A stretch of DNA of 35,486 nt. It comes from Rhizobium sullae. GTDB lineage: Bacteria; Pseudomonadota; Alphaproteobacteria; Rhizobiales; Rhizobiaceae. The stretch covers positions 1 to 35,486 of the forward strand of contig NZ_FWER01000056.1 in assembly GCF_900169785.1 (NCBI RefSeq), in the 5' to 3' direction. Positions within the stretch are counted from its first letter, which is position 1; every line of letters starts with the position of its first letter. The position numbers and the translations under genes were made by a program. Shown here in pieces: positions 15,494 through 22,457 of the stretch. The notes below the pieces were generated by a model. That model worked only from the letters and a program-made list of their open reading frames with translations, had not been told where the DNA came from and searched no databases.

Positions 15494-15522
15494 GGAATGA
15501 TCGTTCCAGGAACGATAGTTCC
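15494..15522. promoter_or_regulatory. tandem palindromic operator for the XRE gene
   Basis: GGAATGATCGTTCC (15494-15507) and GGAACGATAGTTCC (15509-15522) are two similar 14-bp dyads separated by one base, directly upstream of the XRE start. Centre-to-centre spacing is 15 bp, so bound dimers would lie on offset faces of the helix. Confidence 0.65.
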
Positions 15523-15689
15523 GATTCCGCACGGCACGTGATATTGCTCGTCCAGCTGATCATCCACGCCCTTCGGATATAGGGGCATGATCGTCTGGAA
15601 GTCAGGCAGTGCACTCATCGCTTAAACCGTATATGCGGACGAGGGCGTTGTTTTCGAGCAATGAGAGAATAAAGTGAGAGGAGAAACGG

Positions 15690-16013
15690 ATGAAGGGCGT
15701 GGACTCATCCGACGCGAACGACAAAAGAGATGTGAGAGAACCTCCCTGCAGTTCGATGCAAAAGTCAGAATTAGAGGCGTTGGCAGTCGCTGCAATCCTC
15801 GAACACCGCCGGCTGCTCGTCGCGGACGAAGCTGTCTATGAAGAGTGGACCCGCGCGACCGCCGTCCCGACGACTTCCAGCGACGTGCTCAAGAGCCTGC
15901 AAGACGAGTATCTCGCGCGTCAGAAGAAATCCGAAGCTCAGCAGGAGGAGCTTTCGGAAATCATCGACGCGCTTGGCTATGTCCCTGATGTTGCCCTGGA
16001 TGGCGAAGAATGA
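15690..16013 (+). CDS. traM: TraM, TraR antiactivator
   Basis: A 107-residue protein. The region ELEALAVAAILEHRRLLVAD through LKSLQDEYLARQKKSEAQQE and the end EEIIDALGYVPDV-like (EIIDALGYVPDVALD) match the TraM family, all-helical proteins that bind TraR and block its DNA binding, which sets a quorum threshold for conjugation. GAGAGGAG precedes the ATG. The first 22 residues are polar and less conserved, so the internal Met23 is a possible alternative start. It is convergent with traR, with three bases between the two stop codons, the usual Ti-type arrangement. Confidence 0.93.
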   Translation: MKGVDSSDANDKRDVREPPCSSMQKSELEALAVAAILEHRRLLVADEAVYEEWTRATAVPTTSSDVLKSLQDEYLARQKKSEAQQEELSEIIDALGYVPDVALDGEE

Positions 16014-16016
16014 CGC

Positions 16017-16721
16017 TCAGACCAGCCCGTGGTCCTTAGCGATCGCTACGAGTTGCGGAACGGTCGCTGCTTCTAGCTTTCGACGCGCGCTGTCGAGATA
16101 GTGCTGCACTGTTCTCGGGTTGATTCCCGTGAGCACGGCAGTCTCCGGGGCATTTTTGCCCTTTGCTGCCCACATGAGGCACATCGCTTCCCTTGGTGAA
16201 AGTAACCGCTTAGGGGCGACAATTGTCGCCGCAGCTATGATCTTCAGCCGATAATGGATCGTCAGGACTGCGCGCATCGCTTTCTGCGGATCCTGCAATT
16301 TTGAAATTTCAACCTTCTTCTCCGACGAGGCAAAGGTCAGCATCATCGTGGAGCCGAAACTTCCTTCGACGGGAATTGTCACCCCGCTGCGAATGCCGTG
16401 TTCGATCGCTTGGTCTCGAAAGCGCTTGAGCTCGGAGGTTCCACGGGCTTTCCAATCATCAGCCGTCCAGGAAAACACCTCCATGCGACGCTTGGCTTCC
16501 GTGACCACTGGGTCGATGCGGGAATATTGGCTGCCGAGGTAAATGTCCTGCCAATCATCGGGATAGGAGTTGAAGGTACAGATCGCTGCGCCTTCGGTTT
16601 GCAAATACGCGAAACGCTCAAAACCAGAAGAGTTCGCAAAGCTTTTCAGGGCGCTTTTGATCATACGTTCATCGTGCGCGGCTTCTGCCATGTCGATGAG
16701 AGAGCGAAGGTATCCGTCCAC
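16017..16721 (-). CDS. traR: TraR, LuxR-type quorum-sensing activator
   Basis: A 234-residue cytoplasmic regulator. The N-terminal autoinducer domain has the ligand-pocket pattern of LuxR proteins (DDWQDIYLGSQYSRIDPVV, FSWTADDW, and the GIRSGVTIPVEG loop). The C-terminal HTH follows LSPREAMCLMWAAKGKNAPE and INPRTVQHYLDSARRKL. With its acyl-homoserine lactone it should activate tra and trb transcription. I chose the GTG at 16719-16721 (VDGYLRSLIDMAEAAHDE): AGGAG lies 7 bp upstream, and related TraR proteins begin here; the longer frame to 16763 has no such signal. TraM, the antagonist, is encoded next to it. Confidence 0.94.
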   Translation of the reverse strand: MDGYLRSLIDMAEAAHDERMIKSALKSFANSSGFERFAYLQTEGAAICTFNSYPDDWQDIYLGSQYSRIDPVVTEAKRRMEVFSWTADDWKARGTSELKRFRDQAIEHGIRSGVTIPVEGSFGSTMMLTFASSEKKVEISKLQDPQKAMRAVLTIHYRLKIIAAATIVAPKRLLSPREAMCLMWAAKGKNAPETAVLTGINPRTVQHYLDSARRKLEAATVPQLVAIAKDHGLV

Positions 16722-17033
16722 TGACTTTCTCCTATCTTCTTTCGCAGTTGCGAGCCCTCCCAATCCGCGGCACTTTCGCGCGCCGCTTATTTATGTGATG
16801 TGACGTCCGGCAAGATGGAGCCAGTGAGGCTTCGAGTCATGACCCATGATACCGCTCTTCCCGAGGCTTACCCAGAGTGTTGCACGATAGATCGACGCAC
16901 GTCTACATGGCATTCAATTTCTCTGAATAAAAAGATAGCCGGAGAAAGATCTGCGCCGCCACCTCATCGTGGCCGCATAGCAGGGACTAACCAAACGCGA
17001 CGAAATAGCGCCAATCTGAGACTCGTAACCGAG
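16722..17033. other. traR upstream region, no gene seen
   Basis: The 312-bp interval between the traR start and the trbI end should hold the traR promoter (reading leftward) and the end of the trb transcript. I see the traR ribosome binding site, but no clear 18-bp tra box, no strong terminator and no supported gene. Confidence 0.4.
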
Positions 17034-18332
17034 CTATCGGCCGCTATAGGAACCCGGGAAAATAATATCCTGATCGACTAGGACGTTGAACTTGTAGCCT
17101 GGCCTGATACGGATCGTCGGCTGCACGTTCAGATTCTTCGAAATCGTTTGTTCCGCGACGCGACCGAAGCTTTCCGCAAAATTCCGCCTCGCGGCATCCG
17201 AGGCCGTATCCTGCGTCGCAAGCGTCGAACTTTCGGGCAACGACATATCGATCCCCGTTCCGATAATCGCCACCAGGGCCGCTGAACCGAAGGTCCGCCA
17301 AAGATGTCGGTCGACCTTGTCCTTGAAGCCGCCATAGCCTTCGGCATCCGTGCCGGCCATCCCGCCGATCTGCAACGTCGAACCGTTCGGGAAAATGAGG
17401 TCTGTCCAGACGACGAGAACCCGTTCCTGGCCAAAGGACACCTTGGAATCGTAACGGCCGAGCAGCTTTGCGCCCTGCGGGATGAGCAGACGATACCCGG
17501 TGGCGCTGTCGTAGACGTTCTGGCTGATCTGCGCGGTAATGAGCCCCGGCAAGTCAGAAATGAGGCCGGTGATCAATGTGGCAGGGATGACCGAACCGCG
17601 CTTCAATTCGTAGGGCGACATCTGCGGTACGACCTGGTTCGGCAGGTAGCCAAGGTCCTTGACGTCCTGATTGAAGAAATCCTCCTTCGATGTCTGGGCG
17701 TTCGGATCGACATTCTCACCCATCAAGCCGGATTTCATCGCGGCAGCATAAAGGTCCGACGCATTGTTTATCGGGGCCTTTGTCGTCTGACGGCCCGTGC
17801 TCGTGGGATCTGAGGCCTTTTCGGCATCGGACGCGTCGACTTTCAGCGGCGAATCGAGCGCCGTGGCGCGGGCCTGGAGGCGGGCCATCCGCTGGCGCTG
17901 GGCCTCGCGGATATACTGCTCATCCTGCTCTCGCTTCAGGCGCGCTTTCCACTCCTCTTCGGATTCGAGCCTGGTCCGCTGCTCCTGCCCATCTGTGGGC
18001 CGGCGTTCAACGACCGGTTCTTGCCTCTCGACTTTCTGCTCAGTGACAGGCGTCGGCTGGAAAGCCTCGCGCTCAAGCGGATCCCCGATGATTCCATCCG
18101 ATATACCGCGTTTGAGTTGGTCGCCAAAATTTGTCGCTGGGGTGTTGGACGCGCTTTCGATGTCGTTGCCACGGTTGAACGAGAGCCCGCGCCAAGACAG
18201 GCCAATCACGACGACACCGAAGAACAGCACGATGACGATGATGGCAACGATGATTGGCAGGCGATTGAGGCGGCGCATGCCATTCTGATCGTCGGCCTGG
18301 TTGGACGCGCCAAGCTGGAGCGATTGGACCAT
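17034..18332 (-). CDS. trbI: TrbI, VirB10-like channel component
   Basis: A 432-residue protein that spans from the inner membrane to the outer-membrane core of the mating channel. A short cytoplasmic N-terminus is followed by one membrane helix (about 24-46, LPIIVAIIVIVLFFGVVVIG), then a long charged, glutamine-rich periplasmic linker (110-165) and a VirB10/TrbI beta-barrel domain (about 240-430) containing KRGSVIPATLITGLISDLPG and LLIPQGAKLLGRYDS. Length and order fit Ti-type TrbI. It is the last gene of the leftward traI-trb operon; 11 bp separate it from trbH. Confidence 0.96.
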   Translation of the reverse strand: MVQSLQLGASNQADDQNGMRRLNRLPIIVAIIVIVLFFGVVVIGLSWRGLSFNRGNDIESASNTPATNFGDQLKRGISDGIIGDPLEREAFQPTPVTEQKVERQEPVVERRPTDGQEQRTRLESEEEWKARLKREQDEQYIREAQRQRMARLQARATALDSPLKVDASDAEKASDPTSTGRQTTKAPINNASDLYAAAMKSGLMGENVDPNAQTSKEDFFNQDVKDLGYLPNQVVPQMSPYELKRGSVIPATLITGLISDLPGLITAQISQNVYDSATGYRLLIPQGAKLLGRYDSKVSFGQERVLVVWTDLIFPNGSTLQIGGMAGTDAEGYGGFKDKVDRHLWRTFGSAALVAIIGTGIDMSLPESSTLATQDTASDAARRNFAESFGRVAEQTISKNLNVQPTIRIRPGYKFNVLVDQDIIFPGSYSGR

Positions 18333-18343
18333 ATTCGTCTCCG

Positions 18344-18784
18344 TCAGTTGCGCTGCATGACCGAAAGCGGACTAGCCGGCACAGCACCCGCCGCAGTCGT
18401 CGTATAAGCACGGCTAAGGGCGATCGAAGGCGTCGAAAGCCGCGCCAGCACCTGCCCGTCAAAACCATCAATTGCATAGGCAAGCTCGACCGGTTTGATG
18501 TCCTTGGCGACTTTGCCGTCCGTGATCACCGTGTAGCCCCACCCCTTCAGGGCCGCCTCGAGGGCTGTCGCGAACTCGGATATGTCCTTGTCCATCTTGA
18601 TCGTCGTCGCAGTACCGGCCGGGCCGATCTGCTCGGCGAGCCGGCTTGCCATGTCGCCGGCAATGGCGCTTGCGGCCGGCCCGGTGACGGCTACAGGCGT
18701 TGAGCTGGTGGTCATTGCATCGTCAGAAGTTTGGCAACCGGTAAGCAATGCCGCGGCGATGACAAACGGGAGAAGCTTCCGCAT
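18344..18784 (-). CDS. trbH: TrbH lipoprotein
   Basis: A 146-residue lipoprotein with a clear lipobox, MRKLLPFVIAAALLTGC, giving lipidation at Cys17. The mature part contains SRLAEQIGPAGTATTIKMDK and a small mixed domain. TrbH is the VirB7-like outer-membrane lipoprotein of Trb systems. GGGAGG is well placed before the ATG, and only 3 bp separate it from trbG. Confidence 0.92.
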   Translation of the reverse strand: MRKLLPFVIAAALLTGCQTSDDAMTTSSTPVAVTGPAASAIAGDMASRLAEQIGPAGTATTIKMDKDISEFATALEAALKGWGYTVITDGKVAKDIKPVELAYAIDGFDGQVLARLSTPSIALSRAYTTTAAGAVPASPLSVMQRN

Positions 18785-18787
18785 CGT

Positions 18788-19600
18788 TCAACCTCCCCGC
18801 CGGATGGTGATCTTCTGTTGCCGCCAACCCACCCCGGAAACGAGGATCGCCTTGTCGACCGCATAGTCGACGATCATCATGTCGTTCTTCATACGGTAGT
18901 TGACGATGCGGTTTTGGCCGCCGGAGACGACGAACAGCACCGGCGCATCCTGACCGGAGATCGACTTCGAAAACTGGATGTAGGTCTTCACCCCGTCCGA
19001 ATAGACCCGCTTCGGCTTCCACGATGCGCCGCCGCTGATCGAATAGGAGAAGTTCAGCTTATCCGGCGCCGTGCCGGGAATGCCGCCGGTCTCGAGGCGG
19101 GCATTGATGTCGGCGAGCTTGGTCGATACGTCCTCCGGATATTCGAAACCCACGCGCGCCATGTACTGGCTCGGATGGGACTTGAGCTGGATATGATAGG
19201 TTCGCCGGGAGGTCGTGACGACCATCGAGGTGAGAAGGCCCGGTTCGGACGGCTTGACGATCAGATGTATCGCCTGCCCACCTGCCGCCCCGGAGGAAGC
19301 AGGCTCCACCTTCCAGCGCACGGTGTCACCGACGAGGACATCGCGAACAACCTCGCCGCCCTGCAACTCAATATCGCAAACCTGCAGCGGCGAACAGACG
19401 ACGGAGGGCTGCGTTTCGCCGAACAGGAAAATGACCTTCCCATCCGGCCCTTTCGTGACGAGACCCGGCGTGCCGCGCCATTTGCCCGAAAGGTTTGTGC
19501 CCTTCACCTCGTTCGTCGTCATGCTCTGCGCCTGCGCGCCGACCACAAAGACGAGGCCGGCCATGCAGCCGATCGCTGCGAATAATCCTGTTCTTTGCAT
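18788..19600 (-). CDS. trbG: TrbG, VirB9-like outer-membrane channel protein
   Basis: A 270-residue secreted protein with a signal peptide ending near AQAQS (about residue 26) and a VirB9/CagX-type beta domain: GGQAIHLIVKPSEPGLLTSM, TSRRTYHIQLKSHPSQYMAR and, near the end, GGQNRIVNYRMKNDMMIVD. With TrbH and TrbI it forms the outer-membrane core complex of the mating channel. Order and spacing (16 bp after trbF) are as in other Ti-type trb operons. Confidence 0.95.
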   Translation of the reverse strand: MQRTGLFAAIGCMAGLVFVVGAQAQSMTTNEVKGTNLSGKWRGTPGLVTKGPDGKVIFLFGETQPSVVCSPLQVCDIELQGGEVVRDVLVGDTVRWKVEPASSGAAGGQAIHLIVKPSEPGLLTSMVVTTSRRTYHIQLKSHPSQYMARVGFEYPEDVSTKLADINARLETGGIPGTAPDKLNFSYSISGGASWKPKRVYSDGVKTYIQFSKSISGQDAPVLFVVSGGQNRIVNYRMKNDMMIVDYAVDKAILVSGVGWRQQKITIRRGG

Positions 19601-19616
19601 GTGAGTACCCCTGCCC

Positions 19617-20279
19617 CTAAAGCTGCGCCGTCCAGTCGAAATCCCGGACGTAGAGGCCGATTGGATTGAGGCGGATGATCGCCTCGTCCTGCGGCGTGGT
19701 CAGCGTCACCGTCGCGATCCCGCGGAACCGGCGCGTCCCCGTTTCCTTGCCTTTCCGATCCCTCTCGTACTCGGTCCAGTCGATCTGGTAGGTCTCGTTC
19801 GACAGCGCCACGATGTTGTTGACCTCGATGGCGACCGTCGATGTCTTCGCCTTCTCGAATGGCGAATTGCCGCGGAACCAGGCGTTGATCTTCTGGGTCG
19901 ACGGATCTGAGGTTCGCAGCAGCGCGTAGGTCCGGTCGATATATTGCTTCTGCACGACGGCATCCGGCGTGATCGAACGGAAGCTGGTGACGAAGTTGCC
20001 GAGCGTCGCGCGCACCACGCGGGCATCCGCATATTCGATCTGCTCGGGAAAGCCGGCCGTGACCGCGGTTCCGAGCTTGTCGACCTCGACAACATAGGGC
20101 ACCAGCTTGACCTGGGTGCTGAGATACATCGCATAGCCGAAGCCGATGACCGCCATGGTCAGCCCAAGGATGCCGACGATGCGCCATGCGGCCGCAGCCT
20201 GAACATGGGAGCCATAACGTTCGGACCATTCCTGGCGGGCGGCAAGATACGGATTTTCTGGGGCGCGGTTCGCGGCCAT
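19617..20279 (-). CDS. trbF: TrbF, VirB8-like inner-membrane protein
   Basis: A 220-residue bitopic protein: cytoplasmic N-terminus beginning MAANRAPENPYLAARQEW, one membrane helix (about 36-55, GILGLTMAVIGFGYAMYL) and a periplasmic VirB8-type domain with FVTSFRSITPDAVVQKQYID. It belongs to the inner-membrane platform of the channel. AAGGGAAG precedes the ATG; it follows trbL after 20 bp. Confidence 0.95.
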   Translation of the reverse strand: MAANRAPENPYLAARQEWSERYGSHVQAAAAWRIVGILGLTMAVIGFGYAMYLSTQVKLVPYVVEVDKLGTAVTAGFPEQIEYADARVVRATLGNFVTSFRSITPDAVVQKQYIDRTYALLRTSDPSTQKINAWFRGNSPFEKAKTSTVAIEVNNIVALSNETYQIDWTEYERDRKGKETGTRRFRGIATVTLTTPQDEAIIRLNPIGLYVRDFDWTAQL

Positions 20280-20299
20280 TTATACTTCCCTTGTCTCGA

Positions 20300-21475
20300 T
20301 TATGGTTTGTCGTTGCGTTCGGGATGAGGCTTCGGTCCGCTATGACCGCTCCGCTGTTCATCGAGCTTGGCGTTCGCCAGACCGAGGATTGAACCCGCAT
20401 AGGCGCCGGGAGACCCGATCGCCTTATCCTTTGCGGCCGATCCCGTCGCTTGCGCGCCTGAACTGACGCCCGCACCGATGCCACGAAGAGCGGCACCTGC
20501 GACCGAGGAACCCGCGGCGCGGGCGGCTTGAGCCGCTGCAAAGCCCGCGCCGGCGGCGCCAGCGGCAAGGAAGCCCGCCCCGGCTGCGAAAGACGCCGCT
20601 TGCCCGCCGTGGCGGATCGCTTCCATTCCGCCGGAAACCGATGCGCCCTGGACAACGCCCTGCATGATGCTCGGGACATACATGGCGATGATGAAGACAA
20701 CGACGGCGATACCTGCGATTGCAAGTGCGGTTTGAAACTGGTCGCCGATATCGGGCTGGTTGGCGAGGCCAATCAGCACTTCGGAGCCGATGCGCGAGAT
20801 CATGACGAGCGCCATGAGCTTCATCCCGACCGAGAAAGCGTAGATCAGATACCGGACTGCGAAATCCTTGGTGTAGGACGAACCGCCGAGGCCGAGCATA
20901 ATCATGCCGGCGAGGAGCCCGATATACATTTCGACCATCACGGAGACGAAGATCGCGGCAACCAGCGAAAAGGCGATGACGGTGACGACCATCGCAAACG
21001 CTGCCGAGATTGCCAGTGCGTTATCCTCGAAGAGGCCGAACTGAACCCTTTCCGACATCTTGGTTGCTACAGCCAATCCGGCATTGAAGACATCAGCGGG
21101 TGAGGCTGTGCCGCCATCTGCGCCCAGCTGGAAGAGGCTGTCGACGACCGCCTTGGCGAAGGTCGGACCCTGCGCCAGAACGAAGGCGAAGAAGCCAACG
21201 AACATGATCCGCCGCACAAGTTCGGCGAACCAGCTGTCAAGAGAAGCAGCCTGGAGTGCCAGCCAGACTGCCGCGATACCGATTTCGATCGTTGCCAGGA
21301 TCCAGAAGAGAGACTTGGCGGCGTCCATGACAGTGGTTTCCCACCCTTTTGCCGCAGTAGTAACCTGGTTCTGAAGCGCCGTCAGGACGGAGCCTTCCTG
21401 TGCAAGTGCTGGCTGAGCCGCCGCCGTGACGATGACGGCGAGCAGCATTGCGGCGCGCAATTGCCGAAGCGACAT
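20300..21475 (-). CDS. trbL: TrbL, VirB6-like polytopic channel protein
   Basis: A 391-residue inner-membrane protein with an N-terminal signal-like helix (MSLRQLRAAMLLAVIVTAAA, cleavage likely after QPALA) and at least five further membrane helices between residues 50 and 270. A long alanine/glycine-rich stretch (about 285-350) and a polar tail ending HPERNDKP follow. It is the VirB6-like substrate conduit. I chose the ATG at 21473-21475 because GTGAGGA lies at good spacing; an ATG at 21488-21490 in the same frame is an alternative that would leave 1 bp after the trbK stop. Confidence 0.93.
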   Translation of the reverse strand: MSLRQLRAAMLLAVIVTAAAQPALAQEGSVLTALQNQVTTAAKGWETTVMDAAKSLFWILATIEIGIAAVWLALQAASLDSWFAELVRRIMFVGFFAFVLAQGPTFAKAVVDSLFQLGADGGTASPADVFNAGLAVATKMSERVQFGLFEDNALAISAAFAMVVTVIAFSLVAAIFVSVMVEMYIGLLAGMIMLGLGGSSYTKDFAVRYLIYAFSVGMKLMALVMISRIGSEVLIGLANQPDIGDQFQTALAIAGIAVVVFIIAMYVPSIMQGVVQGASVSGGMEAIRHGGQAASFAAGAGFLAAGAAGAGFAAAQAARAAGSSVAGAALRGIGAGVSSGAQATGSAAKDKAIGSPGAYAGSILGLANAKLDEQRSGHSGPKPHPERNDKP

Positions 21476-21483
21476 TGTGTTCC

Positions 21484-21657
21484 TCACCATTCTGGCTTCA
21501 ACTTCTTCCCACCGGATGTCGGGAACTCCTTGGTCGCACCAAAGAACTCTTCCCGCCGTTCCTGGGCGGCTTGCTTTTCGGAAATGAGGAACCACACGCC
21601 TGCGGCTCCAACCGCGAATATTGCGGCAATGGCAATCAGGATGGCTTTCGTTCTCAC
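21484..21657 (-). CDS. trbK: TrbK, probable entry exclusion protein
   Basis: A 57-residue protein with one N-terminal membrane helix (ILIAIAAIFAVGAAGVWFLI) and a charged tail ending GGKKLKPEW. By position between trbJ and trbL it is TrbK, which in related systems limits uptake of the same plasmid. Unlike the lipoprotein forms it has no cysteine, so it should stay as a membrane-anchored peptide. The GTG start overlaps the trbJ stop (GTGA, 21654-21657). Its C-terminal FFGATKEFPTSGGKKL resembles the trbJ C-terminus (FFNAIAPSTSGGQKMG), a similarity worth noting. Confidence 0.88.
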   Translation of the reverse strand: MRTKAILIAIAAIFAVGAAGVWFLISEKQAAQERREEFFGATKEFPTSGGKKLKPEW

Positions 21658-22457
21658 CACTCTATCCCCATCTTCTGGCCTCCGGACGTGGAGGGGGCGA
21701 TGGCGTTGAAGAACTTTTCCCGTCGCGCTTGCGCCAGGTCCTTGTCGGTCTGTTCGGTCTGGAGCCAAGTTCCCATCATCGTTATTTGCTGGGAAACGAG
21801 ACCGCGCAGCTTCTGCATCTGCGCAACTTGCTGAGCCGCGATTTCGTGTCCGACCTGCAGGGCCTTCATCTGGCCGTCAGCCGTCTCGGACATCGACCGC
21901 AACGAGAACATCGTATCCTCTTCGCTATCGAGCTGGTCGGCCGTGAGGCTCGCCGCCTTCAGCGTGCCGGCGATCGTGTCGCGGTTCGTGTCCGACCAGG
22001 TTTGGTATGTCGAGGAGAAGCTCTCGGCATTCGGAAGATTGCTTTTGAGGTCGGCATAACTCTTGAACCTCTGCTGGAGCACGTCGTCCGCGTTCCCCAT
22101 CGAAAACGAAATGCTCTGGCCCTGATCTACGATGCTTCGGAGTTGATTGAGGTCGCTTTCGACCTGTCCCCAGACGTGGCTCGGAAGCTGCGCAGTATTC
22201 TGCAGCATGTTCTCGTAGATCTTCAGCTGGTTCTGGATCTGCTCGGCGAGCTGGTTGATCTGCGTGATCTGGTTCTGGATCTGCTCACCGGACTTTCCGA
22301 CTAGCGAAATCAGCTCGCCGTTGTTGAGAACTTGCGTCCATTCAGTTGCAGCACCCGCGGCCGTGCCGGCATGGGTCGGTGCCACGGCGCCCATCGTCAG
22401 AGCGACGGCCGCCAGGCCGGCGGACCATTTATTCGAAGTTGAGCAGCGATGCGGCAT
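21654..22457 (-). CDS. trbJ: TrbJ, VirB5-like pilus-associated protein
   Basis: A 267-residue secreted protein: signal peptide MPHRCSTSNKWSAGLAAVAL with probable cleavage after THA (about 34), then long helical, glutamine-rich segments (QNQITQINQLAEQIQNQLKI) typical of TrbJ/VirB5, a minor pilus component. I chose the ATG at 22455-22457, which follows GAGGAG and lies within the last 29 bp of trbE; the longer open frame upstream is antisense-like low-complexity sequence inside trbE. Confidence 0.94.
   Translation of the reverse strand: MPHRCSTSNKWSAGLAAVALTMGAVAPTHAGTAAGAATEWTQVLNNGELISLVGKSGEQIQNQITQINQLAEQIQNQLKIYENMLQNTAQLPSHVWGQVESDLNQLRSIVDQGQSISFSMGNADDVLQQRFKSYADLKSNLPNAESFSSTYQTWSDTNRDTIAGTLKAASLTADQLDSEEDTMFSLRSMSETADGQMKALQVGHEIAAQQVAQMQKLRGLVSQQITMMGTWLQTEQTDKDLAQARREKFFNAIAPSTSGGQKMGIEW

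Noticed and set aside
15412..15618. 68-codon minus-strand frame starting MSALPDFQTIMPLYP
   Set aside because: It overlaps the XRE gene and its operator and has no ribosome binding site.
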